Of a stretch of DNA of 64,000 nt, positions 45,290 through 53,793 are shown piece after piece. Within the stretch, counting starts at the first letter, position 1, and each line of letters opens with the position of its first letter. Under the pieces are notes generated by a model. That model made no database searches. It was given only the letters and a program-made list of their open reading frames with translations, and was not told the DNA's origin. The position numbers were made by a program, and so were the translations under genes. Location of the stretch: assembly GCF_004005845.1 (NCBI RefSeq), contig NZ_SADE01000002.1, positions 248,421 through 312,420 of the forward strand. Reading direction: 5' to 3'. The DNA comes from Hwanghaeella grinnelliae. GTDB lineage: Bacteria > Pseudomonadota > Alphaproteobacteria > UBA8366 > Aestuariispiraceae.

Positions 45290-45637
45290 CTACCCCCGGA
45301 CGCCCGCTACGGCCGCATCGGCGGTATCGTAAATCGTGAAGATCTTATCGAAGCGGCTGATCTGGAAAATCTCCGCCAATGTCGCCTGCAATCCGGCAAC
45401 CACGACGCTGATCGACTTCTGCTTCGCGGCCTTCGCGGCAAGCATCAGAACACGAAGACCGACACTACTCATGTAATCAACACCCGACATGTCGAAGACC
45501 AGTCCTGTCCCGGCGGCTTCGGCCTCGTCCAAGGATGGCATCACCGCCTGTTCGAACGCGGCGGCTGTTTCATGGTCGATCGCTCCGTCCACGACGAGAA
45601 CGATCACCCCATCCTTGTTTTCCTTACGACATTCCAT
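45290..45637 (-). CDS. STAS-domain anti-sigma factor antagonist
   Basis: A 115-residue single STAS domain (VIVLVVDGAIDHETAAAFEQ, then LVFDMSGVDYMSSVGLRVL). The phosphorylatable Ser is S57 or S58 in the DYMSS loop. Such proteins in the unphosphorylated form sequester the switch kinase. With the CHASE2-SpoIIE phosphatase downstream in the same operon and an RsbW-like kinase nearby, this completes a partner switch. ATG at 45637 starts the domain. Upstream in-frame codons add unconserved sequence. Confidence 0.88.
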   Translation of the reverse strand: MECRKENKDGVIVLVVDGAIDHETAAAFEQAVMPSLDEAEAAGTGLVFDMSGVDYMSSVGLRVLMLAAKAAKQKSISVVVAGLQATLAEIFQISRFDKIFTIYDTADAAVAGVRG

Positions 45638-45986
45638 GCCTAATATTACTCCCTGCCAAAACAGCTGGCCGTTCGACCGACGCACCCCCAGAAGCAAAAA
45701 ACTTCAAATGCAAACTAATCCAGGTTTCGGGCGGTGGAAATGCCGATCACCCAACAAACCCTTGGATTTACGGGGAACATTATGAACGGTTGTTGAAGAC
45801 TTGTTCCATATGTGAACACCAGAGACTCGGTTCGGCTGTTCTCGGAACCGAAGTCGATATTCCCCAATTCAGCGCTGCACAGTCTTATTTTATACTGAAC
45901 AGTTCGAAATGATAACCAGCACCGCATATTTGCCTGGCCGACATTCGCGGCCCATTAGGTAATTCTTTTGCACAATTGCCGCACTG
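45638..45986. other. 349-bp intergenic gap before the MFS gene
   Basis: I see no gene. It is AT-richer than its surroundings. CATATGTGAAC occurs at 45808-45818, the same 11-mer as in the palindrome at 21423-21442. It serves the STAS operon (reverse strand) and the MFS gene (forward strand). No promoter pair was strong enough to list. Confidence 0.4.
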
Positions 45987-47321
45987 TTGGGATATTCGGC
46001 AACAAGAATAAGACCAACCGGGTTCCGCGACTTGATAGAAAAACTGTACGACGCCGTTACAGGGGCCGGCAGAAACGGTGCGCCCAAGGACAGGGCCGAA
46101 CCGTTGAACGGCGCCATCCATGTGACGTCCCTGTCCCTGACCAAGATTGCCGACGGGTTGATCAACCCGAAGCTCGTTCTGGCCTGGCTTCTTCAGTCGG
46201 TCGGCGCGCCCGGCGCGTTGATCGGCTTGCTGGTCCCGGTCCGGGAGGCGGGCGCCCTGTTGCCGCAACTGGTTCTGGCCCGCTGGGTCGAGGCGAGCGC
46301 GCGGCGAAAATGGTTCTGGGTGGCTGGTTCGCTTGTACAAGGCGCGGCCGCGTTTGGGATTGCCGCCACCGCCTTTTTCCTCGACGGAAACAAGGCGGGC
46401 TGGGCAATTGTCGGCTGCCTCGCCGTTCTGTCGCTGGGCCGAGCCTCCTGCTCGATCAGCCAAAAGGACGCGCTTGCCCGCACGATTCCAAAGACCCGGC
46501 GCGGGTCGATAACGGGCATCGCGGGTAGCGTGGCCTCCCTCGGCATTCTCGGTTTCGGCATTATACTGGCCTTCGGGATCATTCCGCTCACGGTGGCCAA
46601 CATCGCCGGGGCGGTTGCCGTCGCCGGTGCCGCATGGTTCACCGGTGCGCTTATCTTCAGCGCATTGCGGGAACGGGCCGATACCCCGGAAAAGGCAGAG
46701 AGCCGCGTTTTTTCCGCCTTCGTTGCCCCCTTCTTCGACGATGCCCAGCTTCGGCGATTTGTCCTGGCGCGCTCCCTCTTGACCGCTACGGCACTCGCGC
46801 CGCCCTTCATCGTCATGCTCAGCGCGGCCACGGAGGAGAACCGGCTCGGCCATCTCGGTCCGTTGGTCTTGGCATCCGGCGCCGCCTCAATCGTCTCCGC
46901 CTATTTCTGGGGACGGCTGTCGGACAGCAGCAGCCGGAAGACACTGATCACCGCCGGTGCGTTGGGATCGCTCACCTTCGCGGCAACCGGCCTGGCCGAT
47001 TTGATGAATGCGGGGATATTCGGATCGGGTTTCTACGGTATGGCCGCCTCGGCCGGCGCCATTTTCTTTGCCCAGATCACCCATGAAGGCGTCAGGGCCG
47101 GCCGGAAGCTGCATCTGACCGACATGGCGGGCGATGAAAACCGGGCCCGCTATACCGCCTTAAGCAACAGCCTGATCGGTCTGGTCCTGTTGCTGGGCGG
47201 CGGCTTGGGCAGCCTTGCGGACGCGGCGGGACCGGCCTGGACCCTGATTGCCCTGGCCGGCATGTGTGCCTGTGCGGTTCCGGCGGGCGCCTTGCTGAAG
47301 GAGGTTCAGAAAGGCGACTGA
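45987..47321 (+). CDS. MFS transporter
   Basis: A protein of up to 444 residues with about 12 membrane helices, including LLVPVREAGALLPQLVLARW, which is typical of a proteobacterial MFS subgroup. It also has LASGAASIVSAYFWGRLSDS and LIGLVLLLGGGLGSLADAAG. No in-frame ATG lies near the start. TTG at 45987 and TTG at 46032 (LIEKLYDAVTGAG) are the candidates, and GTG at 46122 would lose the conserved N-terminal helix lead. The transported substrate is unknown. Confidence 0.78.
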   Translation: MGYSATRIRPTGFRDLIEKLYDAVTGAGRNGAPKDRAEPLNGAIHVTSLSLTKIADGLINPKLVLAWLLQSVGAPGALIGLLVPVREAGALLPQLVLARWVEASARRKWFWVAGSLVQGAAAFGIAATAFFLDGNKAGWAIVGCLAVLSLGRASCSISQKDALARTIPKTRRGSITGIAGSVASLGILGFGIILAFGIIPLTVANIAGAVAVAGAAWFTGALIFSALRERADTPEKAESRVFSAFVAPFFDDAQLRRFVLARSLLTATALAPPFIVMLSAATEENRLGHLGPLVLASGAASIVSAYFWGRLSDSSSRKTLITAGALGSLTFAATGLADLMNAGIFGSGFYGMAASAGAIFFAQITHEGVRAGRKLHLTDMAGDENRARYTALSNSLIGLVLLLGGGLGSLADAAGPAWTLIALAGMCACAVPAGALLKEVQKGD

Positions 47322-47330
47322 AGCCGGTTC

Positions 47331-48107
47331 TCAAGACATGACGTGATAGCCGCCATCCACATAGGCGACATTCCCGGTGACCGACCGGGCATAGTCGGAA
47401 ACCAGACAGGTCGCCAGCGCCCCGACATCCTCGATCGTGGCCAATTTGCGTTCCGGCGCGCGGGTCTTTGCCTGTTCGATAAGCGTGTCGAAATCGGCGA
47501 TACCCGACGCGGCCCGTGTTTCGATGGGACCGGGGGACAAGGCGTTCACACGAATCCCGGCGGGGCCGAGTTCCGAAGACATATACCGCATTGTCGATTC
47601 CAGGGCCGATTTCACCGGGCCCATGATGTTGTAGTGATCGACGACCTTTTCGGCGCCGTAATAGCTGACCGTCAGCATGCAGCCACCCTGTTTCATCAAG
47701 GGTTCGGCAAGGCGCGCCATCCGCACGAAGCTGTGGACGGAAACATCCATGGCGCGGCCGAAGCCTTCCCGTGAACTGTCGACCACGCGGCCATGGAGGT
47801 CATCCTTCGGGCTGAAGGCGATGGAATGAAGCAGGAAGTCCAACCGGCCCCAGCGTTCCTCGATAGCGGCGAACAGGGTTTCCATCTGCCCGTCCTGCTC
47901 AACATCCAAGGGCATCAGCAGATCAGCGCCGACGGCGTTGGCCACCGGTTCCACATGCGGTTTGGCTTTTTCGTTCAGATAGGTGAGGGCAAGGTTGGCG
48001 CCCGCGGCGCTGAAAGCCTTGGCGCATCCCGCCGCGATCGACTTGTCATTGGCGACCCCAACCACAAGACCTGTTTTCCCGGCAAGTAACCCGACAGGCA
48101 TATCCAT
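47331..48107 (-). CDS. fabI: enoyl-[acyl-carrier-protein] reductase FabI
   Basis: A 258-residue SDR enzyme reducing trans-2-enoyl-ACP with NAD(P)H in fatty acid elongation. Motifs are GLVVGVANDKSIAAGCAKAF (the FabI-type cofactor loop), HSIAFSPKDDL, the active-site tyrosine and lysine in YNIMGPVKSALE, and LSPGPIETRAASGI. The gene is alone on its strand. A start two codons on is possible. Confidence 0.9.
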   Translation of the reverse strand: MDMPVGLLAGKTGLVVGVANDKSIAAGCAKAFSAAGANLALTYLNEKAKPHVEPVANAVGADLLMPLDVEQDGQMETLFAAIEERWGRLDFLLHSIAFSPKDDLHGRVVDSSREGFGRAMDVSVHSFVRMARLAEPLMKQGGCMLTVSYYGAEKVVDHYNIMGPVKSALESTMRYMSSELGPAGIRVNALSPGPIETRAASGIADFDTLIEQAKTRAPERKLATIEDVGALATCLVSDYARSVTGNVAYVDGGYHVMS

Positions 48108-48301
48108 AAAGTGTCTCCAGAAGAACCGTTGTTCCTGGCCTGGATCGGGATGAGGCGATAAACGCCCGTCCCCTCCCTGGAGACGCTATTCTCAATGCTG
48201 TTTTCCTTGGGTGCGCGGCGGCACCGACCGACATTTAGCGCAACAACGGCATCGCGCGCAAACGCGGGTTTGTTACATCTCGGCGACAGGTCGGATTTTC
48301 C

Positions 48302-48364
48302 GGGCCTTCTTTATGGGGCCTTCTTTATGGGGCCTTCTTTCGGGGCCTTCTTTAGGGGGCCTTG
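48302..48364. repeat. 13-14-bp tandem repeat GGCCTTCTTTATGG, about 4.5 copies
   Basis: GGCCTTCTTT starts at 48303, 48317, 48331 and 48344. A fifth, degenerate GGCCTT starts at 48358. Step lengths are 14, 14, 13 and 14. It lies in the 306-bp gap between fabI and the oxidase gene, 50 bp before the latter, where it could act as a spacer or phase-variable element. Confidence 0.9.
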
Positions 48365-48413
48365 ACCTTCCCGTTACCGGAAACCCTATCTTGCTTATAT
48401 AACAACCGGGAAG

Positions 48414-49829
48414 ATGAACGTGGCCTTTACACGGCGAAGAGTTTTACAGGGCGGCGCGGCCATCGCGCTTGCAGCGGGTTTCGGGAACGCGGCCGGGTTT
48501 TCGGCGGCGCAGGCGGCGAGCCCCATTCTGCGGGCCGGCGAAGGCTTGGCGCGCCTGGCGCCCGGCGATTATCCGGAAACACGGGTCTGGTCCTATGGCG
48601 ACCGGGTTCCCGGCCCGGTCATCCGCGTCGGCCAGGGCGAACGGTTGACTCGCCGCTTCGTCAATGACCTGCCGCAACCGTCGACGGTGCATTGGCATGG
48701 CGTGCGGATCGACAATGCGATGGACGGCGTGCCCGGTGTGACGCAGGAGGCCGTGCCCGTCGGCGGTACATTCGACTACGATTTCACGCTGCCCGATGCC
48801 GGGACCTATTGGTATCATCCGCATAATCGAACCTGGGAACAGTTGGCGCGCGGCCTGTACGGCCCGTTGATCGTGGAGGAAGCCGACCCGCCCGATGTCG
48901 ACCGGGATGAGGTCTTGATCCTCGACGATTGGCGGCTGACCGAGGATGCACAGATCCATGAAGACAGTTTCGGCGCGATGCATGACTGGTCCCATGCCGG
49001 ACGGATCGGCAATTGGATCACGGTCAACGGCAAGGGAGAATCGCGGCTGCCCGCGAAACGGTTTGAGCGGTTCCGCCTGCGCCTGATCAATGCCGCGAAC
49101 GCGCGGATATTCTACCTCTCGCTGGAGGGGATGAAAGCCTGGACCGTCGCCTTGGACGGCCAGCCCCTGGACGCGCCCCAACCGGTGGAACGGCTATCGC
49201 TTGGCCCGGCGCAACGCGCCGACCTGATCGTCGACATCACGGCGGGGGAGGGCGAGGAAGCCTTCCTCACCTCACACGAACAGACCCGCGACGGCGAAGA
49301 ACGGTTCGCCATCACCGGCTTCCCTGTCACAGGGGTGGCCCGCGACCAATCCCTTGCCGATCCACAACCGCTGCCTGCCAATCCGGTGCCCGCCCTGGGC
49401 GATCTGTCCAGCGCGCGGCGAGAAGGTTTGCAAATGGAAGGCGGTGCAATGGGCCGGATGCAGGGCGCGATGATGGGTGGAGGCTTCATGGCCATGCGGG
49501 ACCTGGCCGGGGCCGGCAAGGTTTGGGCCCTCAACGGTCGCGCCGACATGCCCGACACCCCCTGGATCACGTTGACGCGTGGGGAAACGGTCCGCATTGC
49601 GATGAAGAACGATACCGCCTGGCCGCACGCGATGCATCTGCATGGCCATCATTTCAGGCAGATGGTCGGTGCCGATATCGGTCCGCTGCGTGACACGTTG
49701 CTGGTCGGGCAGGGAGAAAGTGCGGAGATCGCTTTCGTCGCCGACAATCCGGGCGATTGGCTTTTCCATTGTCATATGGTGGAGCACAGCGCCGGCGGCA
49801 TGATGACCTGGCTGCGGGTCGACGCATAG
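48414..49829 (+). CDS. Tat-exported multicopper oxidase
   Basis: A 471-residue laccase-like periplasmic oxidase. A Tat signal (FTRRRVLQGGAAIALAAGFG) leads three cupredoxin domains. All four copper-binding segments are present: TVHWHGVRIDN, YWYHPHNRTWEQL, HAMHLHGHHFRQM and WLFHCHMVEHSAGGMM. A Met-rich loop (MEGGAMGRMQGAMMGGGFMA) before the third domain resembles the copper-efflux oxidase CueO. It may oxidise Cu(I), but no other copper resistance gene is adjacent. Confidence 0.9.
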   Translation: MNVAFTRRRVLQGGAAIALAAGFGNAAGFSAAQAASPILRAGEGLARLAPGDYPETRVWSYGDRVPGPVIRVGQGERLTRRFVNDLPQPSTVHWHGVRIDNAMDGVPGVTQEAVPVGGTFDYDFTLPDAGTYWYHPHNRTWEQLARGLYGPLIVEEADPPDVDRDEVLILDDWRLTEDAQIHEDSFGAMHDWSHAGRIGNWITVNGKGESRLPAKRFERFRLRLINAANARIFYLSLEGMKAWTVALDGQPLDAPQPVERLSLGPAQRADLIVDITAGEGEEAFLTSHEQTRDGEERFAITGFPVTGVARDQSLADPQPLPANPVPALGDLSSARREGLQMEGGAMGRMQGAMMGGGFMAMRDLAGAGKVWALNGRADMPDTPWITLTRGETVRIAMKNDTAWPHAMHLHGHHFRQMVGADIGPLRDTLLVGQGESAEIAFVADNPGDWLFHCHMVEHSAGGMMTWLRVDA

Positions 49830-49962
49830 CGGGGGGTGAATCCGCCTAGATCAATCACTACCAAAACTTACTTTTTTATAGACAACATATCGTAAAGGGT
49901 CGACCCTGGCGCCACTTTCCCCTTAAGACGGAAATCGTTCCCGGATAGCGAAGGATGTTTCG

Positions 49963-50988
49963 ATGACCGTTGCGCGGACCCAGCCCCCCTCCCAATATCT
50001 GCCCGGACGGGACGGCCATTTGCGGGAGCTGCGATTCCTGCGCCGGCAATGGGTTGTCCTCGCCCATGAGGGCGCCGTGCCGGAACCCGGCGACAATTTC
50101 GCCTTCGACATTCTGGGATGCCCCGTGCTTCTGCGACGGGAAGACGACGGCGACCTTTCGGCCTTCCTGAACGTCTGCCCCCATCGCGGCGGGCCCTTGG
50201 CCTGGCCGGGGCAAAGCAACACACGGCTGCTGCAATGCCGCTATCACGGCTGGACTTTCCAGGGTGACGGGCGATTGATCGAACCGGTCGGTTTCGGCCG
50301 AGAGCGGCGGGACATCCATTGCGCCGCCCCTTCCGCCCACCGGCTGCGGATCGACTGTCATGACGGTTTGATCATGGCCTGTCTGAACCTTGAAGCGGAT
50401 GGCGCGCCGCCGCCGGTGCCGGCTGCACTGACAACCCGGTTGGCGACGGCAAGCCTGGTGGCGACAGAGATCTTCCCGGCGGAATGTAATTGGAAACTCT
50501 ATGCGGAAAACTGGCTGGAGGCTTATCACATCCAAAGCCTTCATCATGGGCTTTCAAACGACATTCAGGGGGAAACCTATCGCGTCGATTGCGGGCCCGC
50601 CTGGGCGGAACACAGCGCCAAGCCCGCCAAGGGCACCTATGGCGGATACTGGGCCTTCTTGTATCCGGTCACGGCGATAAACTTCTTCACCGACGGGTTC
50701 AGCGTCGAACAAATTTCCCCGCTGACGGAAACAAGCTGCGCGGTGCAGTATCAGTTCTACCGATTCAAGGATGTGGAACGGGAAGACGGCATCGACGCGG
50801 AAATCGCCCTGACCCGGACCGTGACCGCCGAAGACATCGCCGCGGCGGAGCACGTTCAGAAAAGTCTCGCCGCAGGCATTTTCGAGCAGGGCTTTGTCAG
50901 CAAGGACCGGGAACCGGGCATCCTCGCCCTGCACGACTTTCTCAAGGAGAGATTGCCCTCGGACACTCGGTTGCGGAACGAACCCTGA
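49963..50988 (+). CDS. Rieske-type aromatic-ring-hydroxylating oxygenase alpha subunit
   Basis: A 341-residue oxygenase. The Rieske 2Fe-2S ligands are C72, H74, C92 and H95 (CPHRGG, then CRYHGW). The catalytic mononuclear iron ligands fall in NWLEAYHIQSLHHGL. The C-terminal domain is shorter than in classical dioxygenases, as in Rieske demethylases and N-oxygenases. No reductase or ferredoxin gene is adjacent. It lies 133 nt after the oxidase gene. The substrate is unknown. Confidence 0.87.
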   Translation: MTVARTQPPSQYLPGRDGHLRELRFLRRQWVVLAHEGAVPEPGDNFAFDILGCPVLLRREDDGDLSAFLNVCPHRGGPLAWPGQSNTRLLQCRYHGWTFQGDGRLIEPVGFGRERRDIHCAAPSAHRLRIDCHDGLIMACLNLEADGAPPPVPAALTTRLATASLVATEIFPAECNWKLYAENWLEAYHIQSLHHGLSNDIQGETYRVDCGPAWAEHSAKPAKGTYGGYWAFLYPVTAINFFTDGFSVEQISPLTETSCAVQYQFYRFKDVEREDGIDAEIALTRTVTAEDIAAAEHVQKSLAAGIFEQGFVSKDREPGILALHDFLKERLPSDTRLRNEP

Positions 50989-51027
50989 CACTTTTCCGGC
51001 TGACCACGCCAAACTGGCGTTATCGCG

Positions 51028-51270
51028 TCACCCCCGCTCCCCGCATTCCCGCTTCAATGTATGCCGGAGCTTACTTTTTTTTCGTTTCTTGCTCAGCCAT
51101 GCACTGCCAAACCATATGACCACCACGAACACTCCCCCCACAGTCATTAAAGGGAACGCCAAAGGGATCATCAGGATGCCGCCCATGACCAGCAAGGCAG
51201 CCCCGCCCAGTAGTACAAGGAGAATGACCGTATAGATGCCGGTGGTGATGTGCTCAAAAATACGAGACAT
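51028..51270 (-). CDS. small two-helix membrane protein of unknown function
   Basis: An 80-residue protein with two adjacent hydrophobic helices (IYTVILLVLLGGAALLVMGG and AFPLMTVGGVFVVVIWFGS) and a strongly basic tail (KKRKKSKLRHTLKR). It has no recognised family. The gene has a normal ATG and lies alone between converging and same-strand neighbours. The basic tail suggests a cytoplasmic C-terminus. Confidence 0.6.
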   Translation of the reverse strand: MSRIFEHITTGIYTVILLVLLGGAALLVMGGILMIPLAFPLMTVGGVFVVVIWFGSAWLSKKRKKSKLRHTLKRECGERG

Positions 51271-51350
51271 GCACCGATCGTTGCATGGACTGGCAACGAC
51301 AACAAGGAACAGCAGCAGGACTATAAAGCCGGAACGCCGACCGCCTCACG

Positions 51351-52574
51351 TCACCCCCGGTGGACGTTCCCGCTGCGCAGCGGCACGCCGAATTCGCGGT
51401 GGCAGACATCGGCCAGTTTGGCGATGCCTTCCTTGATATTCTCGACGCTCGGATGGCCGAAGCACAGGCGCATGCGGTGTTTGTTCGCTTCCCCGTCGAC
51501 ACTCCATTCCGGGCCGGGGTTCAGCGCGACGCCTGCCGCCGCGGCGGCCGCCGACAATTTCCGTGTATCGACCATGTCGGGCAAGGTGACCCAGATATAG
51601 ATCCCACCGATCGGCTTGATGTAATCCGCCGAGGCGCCGAAATGCTCGTCCAGCGACTGGGTCATGGCCTCGGCCTTTTCCTTCAGCATCGGAAGCAATC
51701 CATTCACATGCCGTTCGAAATTCGACGGCAGGTATTCGGCCAGCACCATCTGTTCCAACGCGCCGCTGCCGCCATCCGTTTTCAACGGCATGATATGCTT
51801 CAAGACCGTCCAGGGCGCCACGATGTAACCGACCCGCAGGGCCGGCGCGATGGTCTTTGAGAAGGTGGCGCAATAGATCACGCGCCCATCCGTATCCAGC
51901 GAGTAGATGGCGGGCGGGCGTTCGCCTTCCCAGATCAGATCCGCATAGCAATCGTCCTCGAATATCGGCACGTCGTAGTCGCGCGCGATCTCCAACATCT
52001 CCAACCGGCGTTCCGTGCTCATCACCGTGCCGGTCGGGTTCTGGACCGTGGGGATGGTATAGATCATCTTCGGCTTGCGGCCGTCCGCCTTGAGCGCCTC
52101 CATCGTGTCGCGCAGGCTGTCCATCCGCATGCCGCCCTCGTCCAGGTCGACCCCAACGAAATCGACGCCCAGCTTCCGCAAGCGGGAGAGCGCGCCGCCA
52201 TAGTTCGCCCCTTCCAAAACGACAACGTCGCCCGGTTCCAACAGCGCCGCGTTAACCAGATCCATCGCCTGCAGGGACCCCGTCGTGACCAACACCTCAT
52301 CGGGTGAGACCTTCATCGCCGCGCAGCGTTTCAGGTTGTCGCAGATAAACTGGCGCAGCGGCAGATAGCCTTGCGGCCCACTTTCCATGCCGTATTTCGC
52401 CATGTCATGCCCTTCGGCAAGAAGGACCTTCTTCACCGCTTCGGCCAGCGCTTCGGACGGGACCGTGGGTTCGTCGATATTGCCGCCGACGAAGTGATAG
52501 GGCGGATAGCCTTTCCAAGGCGAGGCCGCTGCGGCGGCGCGGGAACTGAGAATGGCGGAATAATCGAAAGTCAT
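51351..52574 (-). CDS. PLP-dependent aminotransferase (2-aminoadipate-type)
   Basis: A 407-residue fold-type I aminotransferase, again without an HTH domain. Motifs are YHFVGGNIDEPTVPSEALAE, TTGSLQAMDLVNAALL, TVQNPTGTVMS, FEDDCYADLIWEG and the lysine loop TFSKTIAPALRVGYIVAPW. The product is distinct from the enzyme at 1537-2739: the pre-lysine and N-terminal segments differ. No regulator is adjacent. The substrate is not evident. Confidence 0.86.
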   Translation of the reverse strand: MTFDYSAILSSRAAAAASPWKGYPPYHFVGGNIDEPTVPSEALAEAVKKVLLAEGHDMAKYGMESGPQGYLPLRQFICDNLKRCAAMKVSPDEVLVTTGSLQAMDLVNAALLEPGDVVVLEGANYGGALSRLRKLGVDFVGVDLDEGGMRMDSLRDTMEALKADGRKPKMIYTIPTVQNPTGTVMSTERRLEMLEIARDYDVPIFEDDCYADLIWEGERPPAIYSLDTDGRVIYCATFSKTIAPALRVGYIVAPWTVLKHIMPLKTDGGSGALEQMVLAEYLPSNFERHVNGLLPMLKEKAEAMTQSLDEHFGASADYIKPIGGIYIWVTLPDMVDTRKLSAAAAAAGVALNPGPEWSVDGEANKHRMRLCFGHPSVENIKEGIAKLADVCHREFGVPLRSGNVHRG

Positions 52575-52784
52575 GGCCTCACCTGAATCCTGAAGATTGT
52601 TTGATCTTTTGCCGGCATGGAACCGGATGGGTGAGGATGCTCCGTCCTTTCCGGTCCTGCAATCGACCGTGTTTGTGGAAAAGGTGAAAGGACGGGTGGG
52701 GACAAATAGGGGAAAGAGGGTCGACCCCTCAAGCCTGGCATACGGACTTCCCGGCTCCAGCCTTGGTTCGACCGGGTGGGCGCC

Positions 52785-53612
52785 CTAGGTCCTTGAACGA
52801 AGGGGCCGTATCCATCCGGTCTGCCGCATCATAGTCGCGGCAAACCCCATCAACGCGAAAAGATAGAGCGTCATGGAGGCGGGAAGCGGGACGGTGGCTA
52901 CCGTTCCAGTCCCGTTCCCGCCACCAAGACCGGATCCGGCGATGGTGAAGTCATCTGCGAAGATGAACTTCTGGTCGTCGAAGGTTCCCTCTGTTTCCTG
53001 GAAAAGGAAACTGCCGAACCCGGCCGTCTCGATAACGCCGAAGAAGCGCGCGGTGGTGCCCAGCACATCGGAATCGCCACCGCCCGGCAGGTTCCCGAAA
53101 TCCACCTTGGTTCCGTCGATGAAAACGGAAAGGGCCGCAAAAGGTGTGTTGGTTCGAACCCAACCGCCGACCCCGAACAAGCTGGCGGTGGAAGACCCGG
53201 CGAATCCGTCCGGTGTGTCGTCGGTATGATCGGGCCCGGCAAAATCCCCATGCGGGAAAGAAAACAGGCCCCAGTCGCCGGAAAGCGCCGCGCCGCCGGA
53301 TGTGGTCACGGCGCTGGCCGCGGCATTCGACGTCCAGCGCACGCCCTGGCTCAAGATGCTGGGTGCGGTGTTGAACCCATCGAGGGTGGAGGAACGAACA
53401 CCACCCCAAACCGTGTCCGCCTCGAACCCTTCCTGGATTGTCCTCTCACCCAACAGGCTCAGTGCCGATAGATAGGCCGCTTCATCCAGGAAACCGATGG
53501 GGGAGGCTTGGGCCCCGCCGCCAACGACGGCGGCAAGGCACAGACCGGAGAGGCCGCCGAGAATGCGTGGCAAAACTCGGCGGGCGCTGGGCGTGGCGAA
53601 AGACGAAAACAT
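52785..53612 (-). CDS. second VPLPA-CTERM sorted surface protein
   Basis: A 275-residue exported protein. After a signal peptide (RILGGLSGLCLAAVVGGGAQA) comes a beta-rich body (FGVGGWVRTNTPFAALSVFI) that looks like a jellyroll lectin-like module. At 241-275 comes VPLPASMTLYLFALMGFAAT followed by a basic tail, the VPLPA-CTERM sorting signal. The tail is longer and less Arg-clustered than in the first member (611-1300). A possible sigma-54-type element lies upstream at 53735-53749. Confidence 0.85.
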   Translation of the reverse strand: MFSSFATPSARRVLPRILGGLSGLCLAAVVGGGAQASPIGFLDEAAYLSALSLLGERTIQEGFEADTVWGGVRSSTLDGFNTAPSILSQGVRWTSNAAASAVTTSGGAALSGDWGLFSFPHGDFAGPDHTDDTPDGFAGSSTASLFGVGGWVRTNTPFAALSVFIDGTKVDFGNLPGGGDSDVLGTTARFFGVIETAGFGSFLFQETEGTFDDQKFIFADDFTIAGSGLGGGNGTGTVATVPLPASMTLYLFALMGFAATMMRQTGWIRPLRSRT

Positions 53613-53734
53613 ATCGGAAAACTCCCCGGGGACGTCGCGTGGAAAGGCGCGAAAAAACAGTCCCGGAGATTGGTGTCAGTAAGCTTACGAAAACCTTACA
53701 GATCGTATGGGCAATGCGAATAAAACCAGTGCTG

Positions 53735-53749
53735 GCCAAAATATGGCCA
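53735..53749 (-). promoter_or_regulatory. possible sigma-54-type element before the second VPLPA-CTERM gene
   Basis: On the reverse strand TGGCCATATTTTGGC keeps the invariant GG-N10-GC of the -24/-12 class, but with TTGG and not TTGC at -12. It lies about 125 nt before the ATG at 53612. rpoN is present in this window. The surrounding TGGCCA-N5-TGGCCA could instead be a simple operator. Confidence 0.3.
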
Positions 53750-53793
53750 AGCTATAGTGGGTTTGCGATACCGCAGATAGGGCCGCCAGTATT

